Of a DNA stretch of 64,000 nt, positions 40,349 to 49,357 are shown piece after piece. The notes beneath the pieces are model-generated. The model ran no database searches. It was not told the DNA's origin and worked only from the letters and a program-made list of their open reading frames with translations. The DNA is from a virus, in IMG/VR virus record IMGVR_UViG_3300050821_005035, positions 1 through 64,000 of that record. One strand, written 5' to 3'. Both the position numbers and the translations under genes were made by a program. The stretch's first letter is position 1; the number at the start of each line of letters is the position of its first letter.

Positions 40349-41553
40349 GACGCGACAAAGACCGTACGAATTAGTGATTTTACAACTAAGAGAACGCTCA
40401 GATATTTCTCCTTGAGTCCTTCATAATTTTCCGCGTACACCATCGCGCGTGCGTCTTGAACGACCGCTTGATCTTCGAAGTCGTATCCGGGAAAAGTATC
40501 CGTCTTCCCTACCACGCCGGGGCGGGCCATGTTCTGGAGTTGCACAGCGTTCCCCGACCAGCGACCGCAGCGGGGAGAACCCATGAAGATAAATTGCCCG
40601 CGTAGCATTCCGTCCGGCGAGACCGATTCCAATATCTTGCCCAGCTTCTGATAACTCGTGCTGGCCGCTTCCGCGCGCATCTTCAATGCCGTTCTGCACG
40701 CGTCGGTCAGCTTGATGTCTGGGTCCTTCAAGACCGATGTAACAGTGTCCTTGCGCAACGTGCTATAAGGATAGCCTTGTGTCTTCGCCCACTTCTTAAC
40801 CTGGTCCGGAGAGTTGGCGTTTAGTACGCCGGTCATCTTCTCGAAGTTCAGCTTTGCCTCTTCCTTCGCTCGCACGGCCAGCTTGTACATCTTGCGAACG
40901 AATTCAACGTCGACGGGCATCCCGCGATCATTGATCTTTTGGTCCAGTATCCACAGCTTCTGTTCAAACTCGGGCAACGGCAGGGCCTTCAAAATTCGCA
41001 TCCGACGGAGTAGCTCTCCCTCCGCGATAACGTCCTGCTTTCCATAAGCAAGAAACTGCTCCCACTCTTTCGGGTGCGAATTCCAGTCGTTGTAGTATTC
41101 TTTCGCCGGGTTCTTCTTAGTCGCCTTCACGATGACCTTGTCGCAGAAGAGCTTAATCAGCGCATCTCCGCGCTCGTCCTTAGATAGATGCTGTGGGACT
41201 CCCAAGACTTCGCACTGCACTTCCAAGCTGGCAGGCAGCGATAGATAACGACCGCCGACCTGGGGGTCGATGAAGCGGCTGGCGGGGATATCGTATCCCA
41301 GCTTGCACATCATATATCGTTCAAAGCAAGAATTAAAGGCCACAAGAAATACTTGTGGGTCTGCTAGCGAGTACATCAAATCGTTCGGGATAGGCTGCTT
41401 TTCCCAAATACGCCAGCACTGATATTCCCCATTGCCGATACGGTACCATAGGAAGAGAGCCTCGGTGTCTTTGGAAAAGATGTAATTGTGGAGGCCACGA
41501 TCAGACGGGCTGAACGTGCTTCGGCTTTCAAAGTCGATGTGGCACTCAATCAT
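40345..41553 (-). CDS. Family A DNA polymerase, N-terminal half (exonuclease plus thumb)
   Basis: 402 aa. 3'-5' exonuclease domain at the N-terminus: HIDFES (D7, E9), VAFNSCFERY and YGKQDVIAEGEL (Y-x3-D). Then a thumb-like region (LDQKINDRGMPVDVEFV, LNANSPDQVKKWAKTQGYPYST) and GSPRCGRWSGNAVQLQNMAR (the R-x2-S...Q-x2-P-like segment of family A). The chain ends in SLIRTVFVAS, which in intact enzymes leads straight into motif A, found at the start of the next gene. Proofreading should be intact. Confidence 0.9.
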   Translation of the reverse strand: MIECHIDFESRSTFSPSDRGLHNYIFSKDTEALFLWYRIGNGEYQCWRIWEKQPIPNDLMYSLADPQVFLVAFNSCFERYMMCKLGYDIPASRFIDPQVGGRYLSLPASLEVQCEVLGVPQHLSKDERGDALIKLFCDKVIVKATKKNPAKEYYNDWNSHPKEWEQFLAYGKQDVIAEGELLRRMRILKALPLPEFEQKLWILDQKINDRGMPVDVEFVRKMYKLAVRAKEEAKLNFEKMTGVLNANSPDQVKKWAKTQGYPYSTLRKDTVTSVLKDPDIKLTDACRTALKMRAEAASTSYQKLGKILESVSPDGMLRGQFIFMGSPRCGRWSGNAVQLQNMARPGVVGKTDTFPGYDFEDQAVVQDARAMVYAENYEGLKEKYLSVLLVVKSLIRTVFVAS

Positions 41554-43591
41554 TGTCGCCGCCGAAAGCCATGTCTCTGGTCAAGCTTAGCATCTTCGGG
41601 TCGCCCTTGCATCCCTTGCCAGATTCTAATACGAACCCCTCTTGCACCAGCGCCCAAAAAGATTTGCGCCAGATTGACAGGCCGTACTTGTTCGCGTTCA
41701 ACGCGCGCTCCACGTCCCGCTTCTCCATCGTCCCGCCGTTCTTTTTCAATAGCCGGACGACGCCTTGTTGAATCGCGGACTCGTCGTTCTTGGCCTCGAA
41801 GGTCATGAGGTAGTCCTTCACGGACTCCTCGTACTTGACCATCTCGATGCCGCGCGCTACGCAGTCCTCGTCAATTTCATCGAGCGATAGGTCAATCGAA
41901 AAATACAGTGCCCATTTTTCTGCGCGGGCTGCGGTGCGGTTGCCGTAGACTTCCAGGATTCGCTGCAGCGGAGTCTTATCGAAGAACTGGTACGTTCCCT
42001 TGGTAACAGCTGCGTCGATCACCTTGCGGGTCGCCAGCGCGGCCTCTTGGTAGTTTACCGCGTGCTCCAACTTCAAGTCTGGCAGTGTCTTCGGTTCCAA
42101 CACCCAGGTGAACCGGTCGTTTAATCCGGTGTCTTCCCCAGCGAGTTGAGACCACAGTTCAGCGAACTTCCGGTCGGTGGTCGCGGTGATAAGGGACGCG
42201 CAGTACGTGTTCGGGTCGATATTGAACGTGTCCTTCTTGCTCTTGATCGAGTTTGCGAAGTTGTTCGAGTCGTACAGCTTTAAAAGCGCGCTGCTCATCC
42301 CGCTGCCCTCGATGCGCGCCTTGCCGACCAGCGATGAGAGTTCGTCGTAGAACAGCACAGGGTTCTTGCAGTTGGTGCGCATCATGTCGGTGCCGAGTCC
42401 CTCCGGAGAGCCTGCTTCCCACACGAGAGACTTGCCGTCGGCGTTCTTAATATTCTTGGAGTACATCGAGAGCACGCTGGCGTATTCGAGGAACTTCATC
42501 CCGTCTTTAATCGAGGACGATTTATTCGCGCGGCCCTTCTTGCCGATCAGAACCATGTAGAAGCTGGGCTTCCAAGACGCGTAAGGAACCGAGACCTTGG
42601 TGCCGAGGTAGTTCATCATCATCACGGCTGTAGGCATCCATAAAAAGTAATCTATGCGTGAATTTACCGCGCAGTATGGTTTAACGAAACCCTCATATAT
42701 GCTGGTCCCAAAAAGAACGTGACGGGGGAATACTGGATATTCAATCGGGTCGAAGTTAAGCGGTTCCGCTTGTTCCGCGAGCGGTTGCGCGGTAGGGACT
42801 TGATCTAGTACAAGGCTTGTGTCTTTGCCTTCCGGGAAGTTGCATATTGAGCGGGACATCTGGATAACTTTCGAGTCGTCGATAGGCTCTTCGCACTGCT
42901 CGTGGACGATTCGAAGCAACGCGATCTTGATCTCTTCTTGCGTGAGGCCTGCGTTGCGCAGACGTCCGGCTTGAGATAACATGAAGCCGTGAATTCCGCC
43001 GTGGGCAACTTTTCCGCGCTCGTTTCGCGGAGCGTCTACGACCGCAGCGGAGGCGCTCTGTTTCTGAATCTTCTGTGATATCAGCCACTGGACCAGCCAG
43101 TCCGGCGCTTCTGCAATAGGCACGTTCCAGTTCAATGCCTCGTACGGCTTTCCGGTGTCTGGATGAATGCTGCCGGGACCGACAACATATTCTCGGTTGG
43201 TTCTAACGGACCAGTCCTGGCCTACGACATACGTCTGGCTAATATTTCCCATCGCGATAGACGCGGGCGTGTGGCGAAAATAAAAGTGTCCGCGTCCTGG
43301 TCGAGAGCGCACCATAAAAGTTGCAGGCATAGTCTGCCCTGTTTCTTTTTGTAAGCGGGGAAGGACGCTGGTGGAATCTGTCTCGAAGAACCAGACGCCG
43401 CCCTCTTCTGCGCGGGCGACACAAGCGACGTTGCAATCCGGGTGTTGCACTGACCAAACGCCAATTTGATCTAGGTCTGTTGTTGCGGTGGTGGGAAAGT
43501 CTGGTAGGAAGGCGCGCTTTGTTCCGGGGCGCACGGGTGTAACGGGTACACCCATCTTTGCAAGCGGTTCGGATATATCTCTAAATCCCAT
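41546..43591 (-). CDS. Primase-polymerase / primase-helicase-like protein (681 aa)
   Basis: N-terminal PrimPol-like domain: GVPVTPVRPGTKRAFLPDFP and then NVACVARAEEGGVWFFETD (catalytic Asp/Glu region), RSRPGRGHFYFRH and NREYVVGPGSIHPDTGKPYE (AEP core). A PriCT-like helical part lies around 195-250. The C-terminal part resembles DUF3987-type P-loop proteins (VLIGKKGRANKSSSIKDG as Walker A, VLFYDELSSLVG as Walker B). It probably primes phage DNA synthesis and may unwind DNA. It works with the split polymerase immediately downstream. Confidence 0.82.
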   Translation of the reverse strand: MGFRDISEPLAKMGVPVTPVRPGTKRAFLPDFPTTATTDLDQIGVWSVQHPDCNVACVARAEEGGVWFFETDSTSVLPRLQKETGQTMPATFMVRSRPGRGHFYFRHTPASIAMGNISQTYVVGQDWSVRTNREYVVGPGSIHPDTGKPYEALNWNVPIAEAPDWLVQWLISQKIQKQSASAAVVDAPRNERGKVAHGGIHGFMLSQAGRLRNAGLTQEEIKIALLRIVHEQCEEPIDDSKVIQMSRSICNFPEGKDTSLVLDQVPTAQPLAEQAEPLNFDPIEYPVFPRHVLFGTSIYEGFVKPYCAVNSRIDYFLWMPTAVMMMNYLGTKVSVPYASWKPSFYMVLIGKKGRANKSSSIKDGMKFLEYASVLSMYSKNIKNADGKSLVWEAGSPEGLGTDMMRTNCKNPVLFYDELSSLVGKARIEGSGMSSALLKLYDSNNFANSIKSKKDTFNIDPNTYCASLITATTDRKFAELWSQLAGEDTGLNDRFTWVLEPKTLPDLKLEHAVNYQEAALATRKVIDAAVTKGTYQFFDKTPLQRILEVYGNRTAARAEKWALYFSIDLSLDEIDEDCVARGIEMVKYEESVKDYLMTFEAKNDESAIQQGVVRLLKKNGGTMEKRDVERALNANKYGLSIWRKSFWALVQEGFVLESGKGCKGDPKMLSLTRDMAFGGDND

Positions 43592-43608
43592 GTGCCCTCG
43601 ATTCGAAT

Positions 43609-43639
43609 ATTATACCACGCGCTCTGGCGTGGGCGTCAA
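43609..43639 (-). promoter_or_regulatory. Replication-gene promoter with perfect -10
   Basis: TATAAT (43609-43614) preceded by TGG (extended -10), with TTGACG (43634-43639) at a long 19-bp spacing. It lies 18 bases before the PrimPol start at 43591. Confidence 0.65.
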
Positions 43640-43681
43640 GTCTTCTTTTTACCGGAGGACTTTCTCCGTTCGAGGGAAACT

Positions 43682-44341
43682 CTAGAACGCTTCTGGTGGA
43701 GGCGGTGCGGTCGCAAACGACACGTTATTCGGTGCCGGTGCCTGCGAGTACTGCGGTTGTTGTACAGGCTGTTGCTGGAATTGCTGTTGGATATGTGGCT
43801 GTGCAGGAGGAACTGCGTACGTCTGCACAGGACGGCCTTGGGGTCCGGCTTGGGTCTTCGGCTTATCCTTGCTGCGGACGAAGCCCTGGGGCGCCTGAGG
43901 TGCTACGAAACCCGCCTGCATCGGGAGGATGCCGACGACGTTGACGTAGAACTCGTTAGCCTTGTTCGGGTTCGCTTCTTTCGTGACCATCAGGATATTG
44001 GAGCGACCCATCAAAATTTGCTCCAGCTGGGTGGTCGAGGTGAGCAGAGGAGGCTGCTGTCCGTTCAACACGCCGACGATCACCTTGTAAAGGCTGCGGA
44101 ACAGCGGCTGTGTTGACTTCTCGTTCATCGCTGCGGTAACGTAGACGATGACTTCATGCGGCAGGCCTTCGGGGTTCAGATACGGCGCGCCGTTCATCTG
44201 GCTGATGACCCACTTGATTAGAACTTTGTTCTTGAGTCCGTACGCGGTCGCGACCTGGGGTTTGTCCACCACGTCAACAATCGTGCCGAGATACGTTCCT
44301 GCTTCCGGTGAGAAAAATACTTTGCCTTGGCTAATATCCAT
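43682..44341 (-). CDS. Putative ssDNA-binding protein (219 aa)
   Basis: N-terminal AGTYLGTIVDVVDKPQVATAYGLKNKVLIKWVI resembles the OB-fold start of phage SSB-like proteins. The C-terminal 80 residues are a Gln/Pro-rich disordered tail ending PPPPEAF, like SSB tails that recruit partners. Function likely ssDNA protection during replication. Not conclusive. Confidence 0.6.
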   Translation of the reverse strand: MDISQGKVFFSPEAGTYLGTIVDVVDKPQVATAYGLKNKVLIKWVISQMNGAPYLNPEGLPHEVIVYVTAAMNEKSTQPLFRSLYKVIVGVLNGQQPPLLTSTTQLEQILMGRSNILMVTKEANPNKANEFYVNVVGILPMQAGFVAPQAPQGFVRSKDKPKTQAGPQGRPVQTYAVPPAQPHIQQQFQQQPVQQPQYSQAPAPNNVSFATAPPPPEAF

Positions 44342-44356
44342 GTTTCTCCTTTGATT

Positions 44357-45082
44357 TTAGTCCTTGCTATCTTCCAAATCCTCCGGTAGGAGGTCTAGAA
44401 CTTGTAACGCAAACTCGTTGTTGACTGCCTTTGCTAGCGCGTCAATGTCGCACTCCTTCACGGCCTTCCACCAGATACTCTGCTCGGGATTCCAGCGAAA
44501 CTTATGCTTCTTAGCCTTGTTGTTCTCGTTCCGTCGCTGCATAGATTGAACCACGACGATAGGACTTTGCGCCCTTTCAAAAACTGTTTGGAAGTCAAAC
44601 TTCGCCACCAGCCGAAGCATCGCGCCAACGTCCGCGCCTGCCTCGTGCGGGTCGTAGTAAATTCCCATCTTGGCACACATCGTGATTAACTCTTGTCCTC
44701 GCATCGGCAGGTCGGTGAACGGGTCGATCAGAAGTTTGTTCGGAAATTCTTTCTTAACCCTCTTGGCCCAAGCCTGGCACATCGGAACGTCGAACCGTCT
44801 GCCGTTGAAGGCTACTAGAGCCTCGCCCTTGTCCATGAAGTATAGCATCTCGTCGAACGCGTCCGCTGGCTCGTATCCAAAGCTGTCGAGCATCCCGGGA
44901 GTGATACCTGTGATCTGCGTAATTTCTTCAGTCACGGGGACACCGTCGGACTTGATAAGTAAGGCACGGGTATCGAGGCTACGGTTATATTTCGTAGTCC
45001 ACACGGCGGCGCCAACTTCTATTGGGCGATCTTCCACCTTGTCGAGTCCGGTGCTTTCGATGTCAAATCCGACCAGTATCAT
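44357..45082 (-). CDS. DEDD-type 3'-5' exonuclease (DnaQ-like)
   Basis: 241 aa. VGFDIESTGLD (D-x-E, residues 6-8), ALVAFNGRRFDVPM, and HEAGADVGAMLRLV (H-x4-D, DEDDh) are the exonuclease motifs. Extra basic C-terminal part (RRNENNKAKKHKFRW). Could proofread alongside the split polymerase or degrade RNA/DNA ends. Confidence 0.88.
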   Translation of the reverse strand: MILVGFDIESTGLDKVEDRPIEVGAAVWTTKYNRSLDTRALLIKSDGVPVTEEITQITGITPGMLDSFGYEPADAFDEMLYFMDKGEALVAFNGRRFDVPMCQAWAKRVKKEFPNKLLIDPFTDLPMRGQELITMCAKMGIYYDPHEAGADVGAMLRLVAKFDFQTVFERAQSPIVVVQSMQRRNENNKAKKHKFRWNPEQSIWWKAVKECDIDALAKAVNNEFALQVLDLLPEDLEDSKD

Positions 45083-45101
45083 AATTTGTTTCCTTTAACG
45101 T

Positions 45102-45127
45102 TCACCAGTTCCCTAGATGGGGTCACA
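45102..45127 (-). repeat. 26-bp dispersed repeat, copy 2 (intergenic)
   Basis: Same element as 32369-32394 (23 of 26 identical), here in the 48-base gap between 45131 and 45082. It is therefore not constrained by coding and more likely regulatory. Confidence 0.6.
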
Positions 45128-45130
45128 ATA

Positions 45131-45481
45131 TTAGTGCTTCACAGGCTCCGTTCCGTTTTCCAAACGCTCCACTCCGTCGTTGTCCGGCATCGTCATCTCT
45201 CCGGTCATAGGAAGGACGTCGACATCCATTCTGGTAATCCACTTCATCGGCACTACCATCCGGTCGGCTGGCATCTTGTTCATGTCGATAATTGCGCCCT
45301 GGTCTTTCTGACATATCATCGCCTGCATTCTTAAGAACGCGCCCGTCTGGGCCTCGATGGCATCGTTGTACAAAGTTCGGTCGTAGCCTTTCATAAGCAG
45401 ATAGGCATAGATTACGGAAGGCAGTCCGTTCGACTGCCCTTCCCAGGATACGTATCCGTTGAATCTGATTACGTGGTCCAT
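45131..45481 (-). CDS. Hypothetical protein (116 aa)
   Basis: Begins MDHVIRFNGYVSWEGQ. Met/Asp-rich C-terminal half (RMDVDVLPMTGEMTMPDNDG). Coupled to 45482. No family recognised. Confidence 0.7.
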   Translation of the reverse strand: MDHVIRFNGYVSWEGQSNGLPSVIYAYLLMKGYDRTLYNDAIEAQTGAFLRMQAMICQKDQGAIIDMNKMPADRMVVPMKWITRMDVDVLPMTGEMTMPDNDGVERLENGTEPVKH

Positions 45482-45832
45482 TTAGCTCAGCTGAACTTTG
45501 GCGGGCTGTCCGGTTTTGATAGCCTCGTTGGTCTGGCGTGCGTTCGCGGCGGCTTGTGCGGCTGCTGCGATTGCTGCCGGGTTGCCCACAGCGATCTTCG
45601 GCTGTTCCAGAATGTTGTGGACTCCTGTGCCGATGGCCTTAACTTCGCAGACGTCTGAGCAGTAAACAAGGTTGCGTCCGTCAGCGGTTTGTGTTACGCG
45701 TGTCGCGCGCAGCCAGACGTTCTCCGCTAGCTCGAACGTTTCCTTCTCGGTCTTGCGGTCGTAGATGATCTGTTTTGCGCAGCCGGGGCCGTCGCAAGAG
45801 ATTGCTCTGATTTGTGTGTCGGTGATTCCCAT
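45482..45832 (-). CDS. Zinc-ribbon protein (116 aa)
   Basis: ISCDGPGCAKQ, then YCSDVCE, make a CxxxxC / CxxxC zinc site (about residues 13-62). The C-terminus is Ala-rich (AAIAAAAQAAANARQ). No specific family. Sits in the nucleotide-metabolism operon. Confidence 0.7.
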   Translation of the reverse strand: MGITDTQIRAISCDGPGCAKQIIYDRKTEKETFELAENVWLRATRVTQTADGRNLVYCSDVCEVKAIGTGVHNILEQPKIAVGNPAAIAAAAQAAANARQTNEAIKTGQPAKVQLS

Positions 45833-45852
45833 GTTATTCTCCTAAACTATTT

Positions 45853-46404
45853 TTAAAGTTGTGGCCCGCCGTAGTGAAGGATGTCGTAGAACCGGTCCAG
45901 GAATAACGCCTTGTTCACCCGGAACGATGTCTCCACGATCTTTACATCGGCTGCTACCTTGTCCTTGCTCCACGAATTCTTCCACTCGGTCGTCGGCATG
46001 ATCTGCGCCTTCTCGGCGTAGAGCATCTGATTGTCGATCTCGTGGATTATCTCTGGGTCCTTCTCGTCCAACCCAAACCTGTTGTAAATCATCCCTTGAA
46101 GAGGCCCCTCGATCTTGCGGTATTCGGCGCCTGCGGGCGTGAAATGTTTCAAAGGCCTGTTTACATCGCCTATGTACGTTTCGCTGGCGTCGTGCAAAAG
46201 AAACCGCATCGCGTACCACCTCGGCACAAGATAGCTTCCGAGTCGGCTGTGCTGCGATACCGGGTAAGGAAAGCGGCAGTGTCCGGTGAAACGGTTGCAC
46301 TGGCTCAACGAGTGCGCGATATCCTCGATGCACACCATGTCCGGTGTCGGCTCCAAGATATCGAAGGACAACCCAGTCGATGTAACAATCGTTGCTTGGC
46401 TCAC
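45853..46404 (-). CDS. HD-domain phosphohydrolase (YfbR-like 5'-nucleotidase)
   Basis: 183 aa. H52 in VSQHSRL, H71-D72 in LLHDASETYIGDV, and the later Asp in HEIDNQML complete the H...HD...D site. This arrangement is typical of phage dNMP phosphohydrolases that recycle or bias deoxynucleotides. Next to a dNMP-kinase-like gene (4-base overlap), consistent with nucleotide-pool control. Confidence 0.87.
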   Translation of the reverse strand: MSQATIVTSTGLSFDILEPTPDMVCIEDIAHSLSQCNRFTGHCRFPYPVSQHSRLGSYLVPRWYAMRFLLHDASETYIGDVNRPLKHFTPAGAEYRKIEGPLQGMIYNRFGLDEKDPEIIHEIDNQMLYAEKAQIMPTTEWKNSWSKDKVAADVKIVETSFRVNKALFLDRFYDILHYGGPQL

Positions 46405-46934
46405 TTCGTCTCCAATCTTCCCGCGTACTCCAAACTTACTAGGTCCCAGTACAGAGACAGGGTGTTAATCTTCAGCTGCTCCAGCGTGCCGTTGTTGTCG
46501 ATCACGTAGTTCGCCATCTCTTTCGTCACAGAGCACGATGTCGGCGGCTCCGGGGCCGCGTGCTTGCTGCGGTCGACCCAGATGCTGTAATCGTACAGTC
46601 CCTCTTTGCGTACCGCGTTTAGTTCGGCCTCGCTTCTCATGCCGACGTAGATGTCATTGTCAGCGTAAATTTCCCTAGCGAGTCGCGCGCAGTCCGGCGT
46701 GTTGAAGGCCTTGATCTGCGCGTACCAGTCTTGGCGGTGGTTGACCCGGTCGGCGTAGCACTCGTCCAGGCTGGCGTACGTGATTCCCTTGGATGCGAGG
46801 AACGGTACCATAACCCTCTCGGCGGCGGCGAAGGATGAAGACGCAAACTTAAGCTTCAGACTGTCACGTAATATTTCTGCGACCGTATCTTTGCCGTGGC
46901 GAGCGTGGCCTAAAATCATTAGCTTCAATTTCAT
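46401..46934 (-). CDS. Deoxynucleoside monophosphate kinase-like P-loop protein
   Basis: 177 aa. Walker A GHARHGKDT (9-17), followed by a helical lid with YADRVNHRQDW (a segment common in phage dNMP kinases) and a Arg-rich C-terminal half. Phosphorylates dNMPs for phage DNA synthesis. Specific nucleotide unknown. Confidence 0.8.
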   Translation of the reverse strand: MKLKLMILGHARHGKDTVAEILRDSLKLKFASSSFAAAERVMVPFLASKGITYASLDECYADRVNHRQDWYAQIKAFNTPDCARLAREIYADNDIYVGMRSEAELNAVRKEGLYDYSIWVDRSKHAAPEPPTSCSVTKEMANYVIDNNGTLEQLKINTLSLYWDLVSLEYAGRLETK

Positions 46935-47192
46935 TTAGTCTCCCGATTCCAGTTCACGCCGACGCTTAAGTCTAGCTGAGTAGAACAAGTCTAGCATATG
47001 CGTACCGACTTCGATAGCCTTATTTTCTTTCATCTGGTGCTGCTTCGCCAGGTGCCCGATCAGAGAGAGCGCGAATCCGGTGCGAAGAAACTGGTGACAG
47101 TCCTTGCACTCGATGACGCCGTACCCAGGCAGGTCGATATGCGCGGGCTGGGCCTTGGGTCCAAACATCCAACGGTGAACCATTGATAGCAT
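46935..47192 (-). CDS. Small zinc-finger protein (85 aa)
   Basis: VIECKDCHQFLR and SLIGHLAKQH give a CxxC...HxxxxH finger (about residues 29-51), followed by a basic helix (RLKRRRELE). Ribosome site weak; an internal ATG 4 codons in is an alternative start. Possibly DNA- or RNA-binding. Confidence 0.65.
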   Translation of the reverse strand: MLSMVHRWMFGPKAQPAHIDLPGYGVIECKDCHQFLRTGFALSLIGHLAKQHQMKENKAIEVGTHMLDLFYSARLKRRRELESGD

Positions 47193-47196
47193 TTTT

Positions 47197-47388
47197 CTAC
47201 GCGCCTCTCTTGATTGCTTCTCTGATATCGTTCGGCTCCGAGCAAATCGAGCACGGTACGACCTTGCGCTCCGGGTTCAGGTCGACTACCATCCAGAAGC
47301 CAGCGCACCGTTGACAGCCCAGCTTGCCGTTGAAGTAAATCACGTTCTTGGGTTTCATGTCTCGTTTCGGTCTGCGTTCTTCGCTCAT
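47197..47388 (-). CDS. Small zinc-ribbon protein (63 aa)
   Basis: Start at 47388 by ATGA overlap. GCQRCAG and PCSICSE give two CxxC pairs (about residues 23-45). Arg/Lys-rich N-terminus. Function unknown. Confidence 0.7.
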   Translation of the reverse strand: MSEERRPKRDMKPKNVIYFNGKLGCQRCAGFWMVVDLNPERKVVPCSICSEPNDIREAIKRGA

Positions 47389-47996
47389 TTCTGTAACCTG
47401 CCCTTTGCCCATGTTTTAGCTGCATGAAGATGACTTGCGTTCTCGCCGTTCTCTTTCAACTGCTTGTATCCCACATCTACCATTTCTACTGCCAACATTC
47501 TTAGCTGCTCAAAATCATCAACAGGCTCGCTCCTGTTCTTCCGTTTCTCTGTATGTGGCTGAGATTTTAGAAGACCAGATGAACTAATTTCGCCTCCCGC
47601 TTTGGTGACGTCTTCGACGTATTTTGCTGCTGTATCCTCTGGTACCCGTGACAGCTTTTGCCAATACTGGGCTGTCCTTTCAGACGTATCGGTCTCTTTA
47701 AGGGCTTTAGAATAAGCACTTTCTACAGGCGCAGCCGTTGCGGGAGTAGATTTTTTCTTGGTAGGCTCTCCGCCCTTTGACTTTTCTAGCTGACCAAGTA
47801 GTTCTCCTGCCCGCCGAGCGGCTAAGAGAGCTATCTCGGCTGCGTAATTCTGAGACTCTCGACCTAGATGAGCAGCCTTAGCATAAACTTTTGCCGCTTC
47901 TGCTACGTCCTTGATCTTGAGGACCTCAGACAAAGTTCTAGATTCTGATAAGGCTAGACGCGCTCTATCAAGTTTTGCTAGTGCGAATTCGCTCAT
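47385..47996 (-). CDS. Hypothetical helical protein (203 aa)
   Basis: Start at 47996 (MSEFALAKLD) overlaps the Mom-like stop. All-helical, Ala/Glu/Lys-rich. Two blocks separated by a KKKSTPATAAPV linker; the second (TAQYWQKLSRVPEDTAAKYVED) resembles helical domains found beside DNA-modification genes. Its position directly after the Mom-like gene may make it an accessory factor. Confidence 0.7.
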   Translation of the reverse strand: MSEFALAKLDRARLALSESRTLSEVLKIKDVAEAAKVYAKAAHLGRESQNYAAEIALLAARRAGELLGQLEKSKGGEPTKKKSTPATAAPVESAYSKALKETDTSERTAQYWQKLSRVPEDTAAKYVEDVTKAGGEISSSGLLKSQPHTEKRKNRSEPVDDFEQLRMLAVEMVDVGYKQLKENGENASHLHAAKTWAKGRLQK

Positions 47997-48772
47997 GCTG
48001 CCTTCTTGGGGTAAGACCGAATGCCCCAATGTAGGATAGATTTGTCCTGGCTATCTGCAAACCAAACGTACCTGTGTTTTATGCTGCGAGAAACTCGAAA
48101 TACCCTATGCTCTTTTCCAGAGCTATCTGTTAAAACGTCCTTCGAAGCCCACTCGCGTTTGTTTGTTTTCTTAGAAGGCTCCCCGCACTTGGGACAGTTT
48201 CTAAGCAGCGGGATATTCCCGTCTTCTACATAAGGTGAAACAAATCCGCCGTGCTCCCCACACTTGTAAATAAATCCGCCTCGTAGATACTGAGGAACGC
48301 TTCTGTAGTCGACAAAACCCTCGACGGCGATATCTATGAACGGCGTAGATGACCCTGTATAAATCCAATTTGTAGCTTGATAAACATATCCGACATGTCC
48401 CTGCTTACCGTCTGCATAACTGACCAGAATTGCAGAGGGATTCTTCTTTCGGAGTTCCTTCAAACACCAGGCTATGAATCTGCTCTCGCTGTTTCTTGGC
48501 AGGCTGTCATCGAGCCATAGCCTGTTTAATTCATAAACATCGTGTGTCCTAGCCGCTGGATTCTTCATCTGGAGTTTATTTTCTCCAACCAGTCCGCACG
48601 AGGTAGACCATGACGCGGGCTTTCCTATCGTTAAAACACCCTTTGTTTCTTCGCCAATCTTTATACCCCACGCATACGAGATTGGGCATTTTCTGTGAAG
48701 ATAGTGTTTCTCTATCACTAACTCGACTGCTTCTCTCTTCTCTATTTGAACAAAATTAGGATTGGATGTCAA
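47993..48772 (-). CDS. Mom-like DNA modification protein
   Basis: 259 aa. KHYLHRKCPISYAWGIKIG, GVLTIGKPAS, the ELNRLWLDDSLPRNSESRFI block and SYADGKQGHVGYVYQATNW follow the pattern of the phage Mu Mom family (a GNAT-fold protein that modifies adenines in phage DNA to block restriction). A zinc-like CGEHGG and CPKCG follow, with a C-terminal VWFADS segment. Predicted to hypermodify adenine in this phage DNA and so protect it. The chemistry is known only for Mu Mom. Confidence 0.82.
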   Translation of the reverse strand: MTSNPNFVQIEKREAVELVIEKHYLHRKCPISYAWGIKIGEETKGVLTIGKPASWSTSCGLVGENKLQMKNPAARTHDVYELNRLWLDDSLPRNSESRFIAWCLKELRKKNPSAILVSYADGKQGHVGYVYQATNWIYTGSSTPFIDIAVEGFVDYRSVPQYLRGGFIYKCGEHGGFVSPYVEDGNIPLLRNCPKCGEPSKKTNKREWASKDVLTDSSGKEHRVFRVSRSIKHRYVWFADSQDKSILHWGIRSYPKKAA

Positions 48773-49338
48773 ATCCCCTCCCCTGATTCTAAGACGCGAA
48801 CGTGAGGTAGGACTTTCAGTGCAAATTCTTTCCTACCGATCTGGTAATAGCCAGAAAAAAGACGGATTGGATTGAAGTATATGCCTGTTTTCAAATCTAT
48901 GTCGGGGATGTTAGGGTCGGGGATAAGGAGGTCATACTTCGCGCCGTGGGTGCTTTCGGCTACAGTTTTCACGTAATCAGGCGCATTTTCCAGACCTGCG
49001 TCGGACAATTCTCTCTGTGTGGTTTCTACGCTATCTGGAGAAGCGCTGACAGTCAAAATCCAGTTAGAAGATGCTTGAGAAAGCAGTTCGTCCATACCGT
49101 CTTTTGAAAAGTCAACAGGGGCATCAAATGTACTCTCGTTACCCTCGTAGGGAGCATATTTACTAGCGAATATTGGCGTGGTCACAATCGAGCCAGCGAT
49201 TACCCTAATTTTTGACGGCCGGATAGACAGTTGATTTCTTTTAATCCAAAATGGGCCTTTTTCACTATAAATTTGCGCTAGAGATGATGTGAATTGAAGT
49301 ATATCGACCTTTTGCAAGCCGTAATATGCTGTTAACAC
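48769..49338 (-). CDS. Hypothetical protein (189 aa)
   Basis: Begins MLTAYYGLQKVDILQF. Mixed alpha/beta with AGSIVTTPIFASKY and PDPNIPDIDLKTGIYF. Coupled to the Mom-like gene (4-base overlap) and lies just downstream of the tRNA-like gene in the same transcript. No family recognised. May be a Mom partner or an RNA/tRNA-related enzyme, unsupported. Confidence 0.7.
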   Translation of the reverse strand: MLTAYYGLQKVDILQFTSSLAQIYSEKGPFWIKRNQLSIRPSKIRVIAGSIVTTPIFASKYAPYEGNESTFDAPVDFSKDGMDELLSQASSNWILTVSASPDSVETTQRELSDAGLENAPDYVKTVAESTHGAKYDLLIPDPNIPDIDLKTGIYFNPIRLFSGYYQIGRKEFALKVLPHVRVLESGEGI

Positions 49339-49357
49339 ATGAGCCTCTTTCTAAAAA

